Shown: one piece after another, positions 60,249 through 64,000 of the stretch
How positions within the stretch are numbered: position 1 is the first letter of the stretch
How the letters are laid out: every line of letters begins with the position of its first letter
From: Hysterangium stoloniferum
Lineage: Eukaryota > Basidiomycota > Agaricomycetes > Hysterangiales > Hysterangiaceae
Assembly (NCBI GenBank): GCA_015178975.1
Contig: WHVD01000001.1
Span: 3,410,001-3,474,000 of the forward strand
Direction: 5' to 3'
Length of the DNA: 64,000 nt
The notes under the pieces: generated by a model
Databases searched by the model: none
The model's input: only the letters and a program-made list of their open reading frames with translations
Told to the model about the DNA's origin: nothing
Position numbers and translations under genes: made by a program

Positions 60249-60292
60249 ATTGTCTAACAATGAGCCTCAGAAATACTTAAAAGTTGTTGATG

Positions 60293-60380
60293 TGGGGGGG
60301 GGTTTGGGGGGCTTTGCCCCCCAACAAGCTGGAGCCCACAGCAAAGTTGTGGGGCCGGTCGCTTCACAGCCCCACAGTGT
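60293..60380. other. Two strong hairpins; candidate transposon terminus
   Basis: TTGGGGGGC and GCCCCCCAA (60304-60324) form a 9-bp stem with a 3-nt loop. TGTGGGGC (60348-60355) pairs with GCCCCACA (60369-60376). Hairpins near the 3' end are a Helitron trait, and this could be the true end of the element at 51495, but the usual terminal CTRR is not clear. Confidence 0.4.
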
Positions 60381-60387
60381 AGCAAGG

Positions 60388-61197
60388 TGTTATGACCGGA
60401 AATCCTGCCTGGACTCCGGGTACTAACTTATACACACCCATTATCAGTTCACCGGAATTCCCACCAGACTCTGTACATCAGACTCATCTACGTTCAACTT
60501 CATTACATTGTGTTTCAGTCACCGGAATACTCACCGGACTCCGTCTCTGTCTATTTCTGACCTCGTCCCACGCGTCAGTCACCAGACCCCACTCAGAAAA
60601 CCTGTCACCTCTCTAACCAAGCCCCATTCCCGTTTTAGTCAAATGACCTGTCACGATTCGGACTCTGCTTCCACTCTGTTTCCCATTATGGTTTATGATT
60701 TGTCACTATTCAGACTCCGCTCCGTTCCGTCCCATTCCTAACACCAATTTGGTGTTTACTATTCCCATTTTATGTTTTGCTCGTTTCATTTCATTATTAC
60801 TGGATTCAGTATGACATTCGCTCCACGGTCTATTTAAACTGGCAGACGTTGTACATACAATCCAGTCAGAAAATCGGCTTAGATTTCCCCCAGTAATCTA
60901 ATACATTTTCCGCTCTAAAACCTACTTGAATCACACTGCTCACACTAGTCGGAGCCCACGGGCTCCGGCGCATCTATCTCTCTTACCAATCTCGACTCAC
61001 GACCCACGACCTCTGACCTCTGACCCCTCGACCCACAACCCCCGCCCGGACTCCCTGGGATTCCCGTCTACCTGTCTGAAATTGGACAACACGATCTAGC
61101 GAGGGTGCAGCCTATAAGCTGAAGCCAAGTCCTACCGGATATCCCACCGGATATCCCACGGGTTTCTCCGGAGACCCGCCCTGTACGTATCCTAACA
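60388..61197 (+). mobile_element. Solo LTR (810 bp) with 5-bp target duplication
   Basis: It begins TGTTATGACCGG and ends GTATCCTAACA; TGTTA and TAACA form a 5-bp inverted end pair. CAAGG occurs immediately before (60383-60387) and after (61198-61202). No internal coding region remains. CTATTTAAA near 60830 may be a TATA box. CpG is retained, so it is younger than copies A and B of the related sequence. Confidence 0.88.
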
Positions 61198-61373
61198 CAA
61201 GGGTTCCTAAGCTTGTCATAATTATATTATTACTGTATTATATAATCATCGAACTTCTCCAAGATTTTCTTTGACTTAATTATTCGTGAGCCTCTGTGTC
61301 CTATATTTGCCTCACACTTTATTAACAGGACGAATTAATACTTCATTGAACAAGGCATCTGCATTTGATATTG

Positions 61374-61437
61374 TTGAATATTCTTCGATTGTTTATTCAA
61401 CTTTATTGAATATTCTTCGATTGTTTATTCAACTTTA
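61374..61437. repeat. 32-bp tandem duplication
   Basis: Two identical 32-nt copies begin TTGAATATTCTTCGATTG and end TTATTCAACTTTA, followed by a 7-nt partial third copy. Confidence 0.9.
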
Positions 61438-61440
61438 TTG

Positions 61441-61966
61441 AATAAAATTTGATTTGTGACAGTTCCACATCAAGTGGGCATGTTCTAATGGGTTCTGTAC
61501 CAAGTAGGTGCATGGAATTTTTGTTTAATGTGTTTATTTTTTTGTTGGTCAGCTTGGATTTTCCATAGTGCCTCAATGACATGCAAAGTGGCATGTTGGG
61601 ATTTATTGGTATATGTTGCAAGCTGTTACAGTCTTGGCATGTAGATATTTGATTCATTTGATAGATTATCAACTTGGTAGAACTTTACAATAGTTTAGTC
61701 ATTGGTTGCATTTTACAAGGGGAACCCCTTCACCTGCATGAAAACCTGCCATACATTTTCAATATAGTATCTCTTCTTAGTTTCTATTTATATCCATTAG
61801 GACTACCCAATGTAAGATAATACAGTTAGACATATGTAAAGTTGCACTACATTTATCATTTATATAATAACCTTCAAATTGACTGACCTCTCCCATTACA
61901 TCAAGGATTTGGGAATGTCTACACCCATTATGTAGACTCCCTAGATCTATATTAAGCTTTTATACC
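61441..61966. repeat. CpG-free segment, right edge of the transposon island
   Basis: There is no CpG in 526 bases, then CpG reappears at 61967. No element is recognised. It probably is another old transposon fragment. Confidence 0.5.
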
Positions 61967-62841
61967 GACTGGTAAATAGGGATCTTGCGAAGGTAGTGTC
62001 TAGCCGAGCTAGCTAGCTCTCCTAGATGACTCTAGACAATATAGACGGCATACTTACTAATCTTCCCACTTTCCTGATGTATGTATAGAGCGACTTGCAA
62101 TTTGCTAATATTTACTGAGCGGTAGATCTGGACCACGACAACATATGAACTTTATTAAAGGGGCACAATGTGGGTTGCGCGCCACAGTGGGTATGTATCC
62201 ACGTCGAGCATCATGTGGGGCAACACCGAGGCTGTAGCTATATGACAGCTGTTTATGTCCCACGGAACATGGACCGATATTAGTTTAATATATATACACT
62301 GAAAACATGAAAGCGTACTCTCAATATTAGCATAATAGATCCTGTAAGCCAACTGGCAGTATTACACCAATGCTCTCAGATGCGATATTATCAACCAGTC
62401 ATCCGTATACTTTTCAATGAGCGTTAAAAGATAATTGACAAGTGGCAAAATACCTGCATCCAATGTGATTGTTGGTTATTATTATTAGTCCTGAACATGT
62501 GCTCTTAGGTTCATCGCTTCCAGTACCTTAATTAAGCTCTCTCTCTCTTCTTTTTTGTGGAGCGATTGAGATGGATGGGGCTGGGACTGAGGAGCCGCTC
62601 TTTGTTCTTAGATTCGTGACCGATCGAAAGCCACGACAAGCAGCGGCTATGTCGCAATATTGGAAGATCGTTAATCTTCTCTCAGCAAGAGACGCTGCGC
62701 TGCGGTCATTGCAATTGATATTTTGCTACATGATTTCTCGGAAGTGTGGAGCCACCTTTGCTTTCTTTTTGGATCCACGCTTCCTTCTTAGCTTCACTGT
62801 GGTCTGAAAACCATCCCTTACTCTCACATTGGCAACTGAGG
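61967..62841. other. Intergenic, upstream of the last gene
   Basis: Normal CpG content. A 78-codon frame at 62571-62807 ends with a hydrophobic stretch (FAFFLDPRFLLSF), which may contain the signal-peptide exon of the next gene, but the joint could not be proven. Confidence 0.4.
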
Positions 62842-64000
62842 ATGCTGCTCAATTTCACTTTTCAAGGTGAATTTAGTCTAAAGTTTGATAATAGTAATCA
62901 GTCTAGTTAGTCTAATTTCCCAATTATCAGAGGCCTCTCCCCTCATCGTGTACTCTGCGGGACAATGGACAGAAGGTTGGTATCTCATATCTCTTACCCT
63001 CATCATGGCAGGCGGGCACTGACATTAATTGTTCAGGCAGTCCAACCAACGACACCGCCATCGCAGTGTCGCGCTATGACGGTTCATTCCGTGTAACACA
63101 GATTAACGGCGCGACAGCAACTCTCAATTTCCTTGGTATGTCACTGATTGCTTTAGCTACTGCGGTTCTGTGTACAAAACCGTAACTGCTCACATTTATA
63201 GCAAGCGGCATATCACTATTTGGGTTGGTTGGTTCTACACATGAATCCTCTAGGTCTAATCATTGAACCGTCTAGTGCTCTCCGTGACAATCATGGCAAT
63301 TATACGGTTAACCTCGATCAGGATCCTCAGATCACAGCAAGTGGGTTCTCGACAGTCAATACATTTAAACAGCCCCTGTTTCAAGCCCCCAGTCTGGCGT
63401 ACACATACCACCAAGTGACAATTACCAATCTGATAGAGTCAACTGGTCCGTTTCTCGACCTTGACTTCGTGACAATCGAACGGCACATTGGCCAATTAAG
63501 GTGAGATTGACTTATAGCGGAAACATCGATACACTTATCTGTCGCTGAAGCGATCAAGCCTTTCAAGAAACATTGGACGACAATTCCTCTTCCATCACCT
63601 ATTCTCCACAGGGCTCTTGGTCACCCATATCCTCTACTTCTGCGATGCAAAACACACTCCATCAGACGACGGTCGCGCAAGCGCAAGTGACAATTCAATT
63701 TCAAGGTTGTTGTATTGTAAGTTTGGCTATATCCAGCCTCCCAAGTATATTACAATTACTACTAACGTTGGATGTAGGAAATGTATGGACACTATACAAA
63801 TGCCCGTTATACCGTCACTCTGGATAATGGATCCCCCGTCGCTTTCCAAGGCCCAGCCGTCGATCTAAACCTCCAGCAGCAACACCCGAAAACACTTCTA
63901 TATCTGATGGATGACTTGTCAGAAGATAGCCACAATGTCACGATCACCAACAGCGACTCCAACGCGGCCAGGCCATTTTACTTTGATTATGCTGTTGTGT
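62842..64000 (+). CDS. Secreted or single-pass membrane protein with jelly-roll-like repeats, cut by the window end
   Basis: Exons at about 62931-62974, 63036-63139 and onward give SPLIVYSAGQW, SPTNDTAIAVSRYDGSFRVT and ATATLNF, followed by ASGISLFG. Then come NHGNYTVNLDQDP, PSLAYTYHQVTITNL and LDLDFVTIE, and after an Ser/Thr-rich linker a second module: EMYGHYTNARYTVTLDNGSPVAFQG, KTLLYLMDDLSEDSHNVTITNSD and PFYFDYAVV at the edge. This twofold pattern (GxxxxYxVxLD, then HxVxITN, then the F-D-Y strand) is common in large Agaricomycete families of extracellular proteins that usually end in a transmembrane helix and a cytosolic tail. Function is unknown. The 5' end and signal peptide are unresolved; the 3' end lies outside. 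Confidence 0.65.

Overview
This window is nuclear DNA of a filamentous basidiomycete fungus, most likely an Agaricomycete. The support is the gene architecture: many short GT-AG introns of about 50 nt, very small exons, closely packed genes on both strands, and fungal versions of CCT6, ADA2, NOG1, AlaRS, POT transporter and Ted1/Cdc1-like proteins. The transposon load (Ty1/copia, Helitron, Tc1 remnant, solo LTR) and strong CpG loss in old transposon DNA also fit. I could not name the genus from sequence alone.

Layout. 1-1500 is CpG-depleted, repeat-like DNA. 2.2-41.7 kb is a gene-rich euchromatic block holding, in order: a coiled-coil protein (-), an HD-domain oxygenase/hydrolase-like protein (+), tRNA-Gly(CCC) (+), an SDR oxidoreductase (+), CCT6 (-), a cysteine-synthase-like PLP enzyme (+), ADA2 (-), a multi-pass membrane protein (-), a C2H2 zinc-finger protein (-), NOG1 (+), an Xaa-Pro aminopeptidase (-), a POT peptide transporter (+), a Ted1/Cdc1-like phosphoesterase (-), a CoA-binding-domain protein (-) and alanyl-tRNA synthetase (+). 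These are mostly housekeeping genes with no shared pathway; neighbours are often convergent with gaps of 140-360 bp. No gene cluster is evident.

41.75-62 kb is a transposon island. A 5.0-kb copia element (42277-47285), recent by LTR identity but broken by a frameshift and a lost integrase catalytic residue, sits inside an older CpG-free LTR fragment. Behind it lie further decayed LTR pieces, a Tc1-type transposase fragment and a decayed Helitron (51495-56502) whose in-frame stops are all explained by C-to-T change. Next come about 3.3 kb of stacked tandem arrays with units of 21, 15, about 62-66, about 20, 18 and 18 nt. A solo LTR (60388-61197) with a perfect 5-bp target duplication follows. 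From about 62.8 kb unique DNA resumes with the 5' part of a secreted or membrane protein gene cut by the window end.

The most interesting signals are the composite tandem-array block, the sharp CpG boundaries with four transposon ages visible side by side, the stop-codon spectrum of the Helitron, and two consecutive microexons (11 and 14 nt) in the HD-domain gene.
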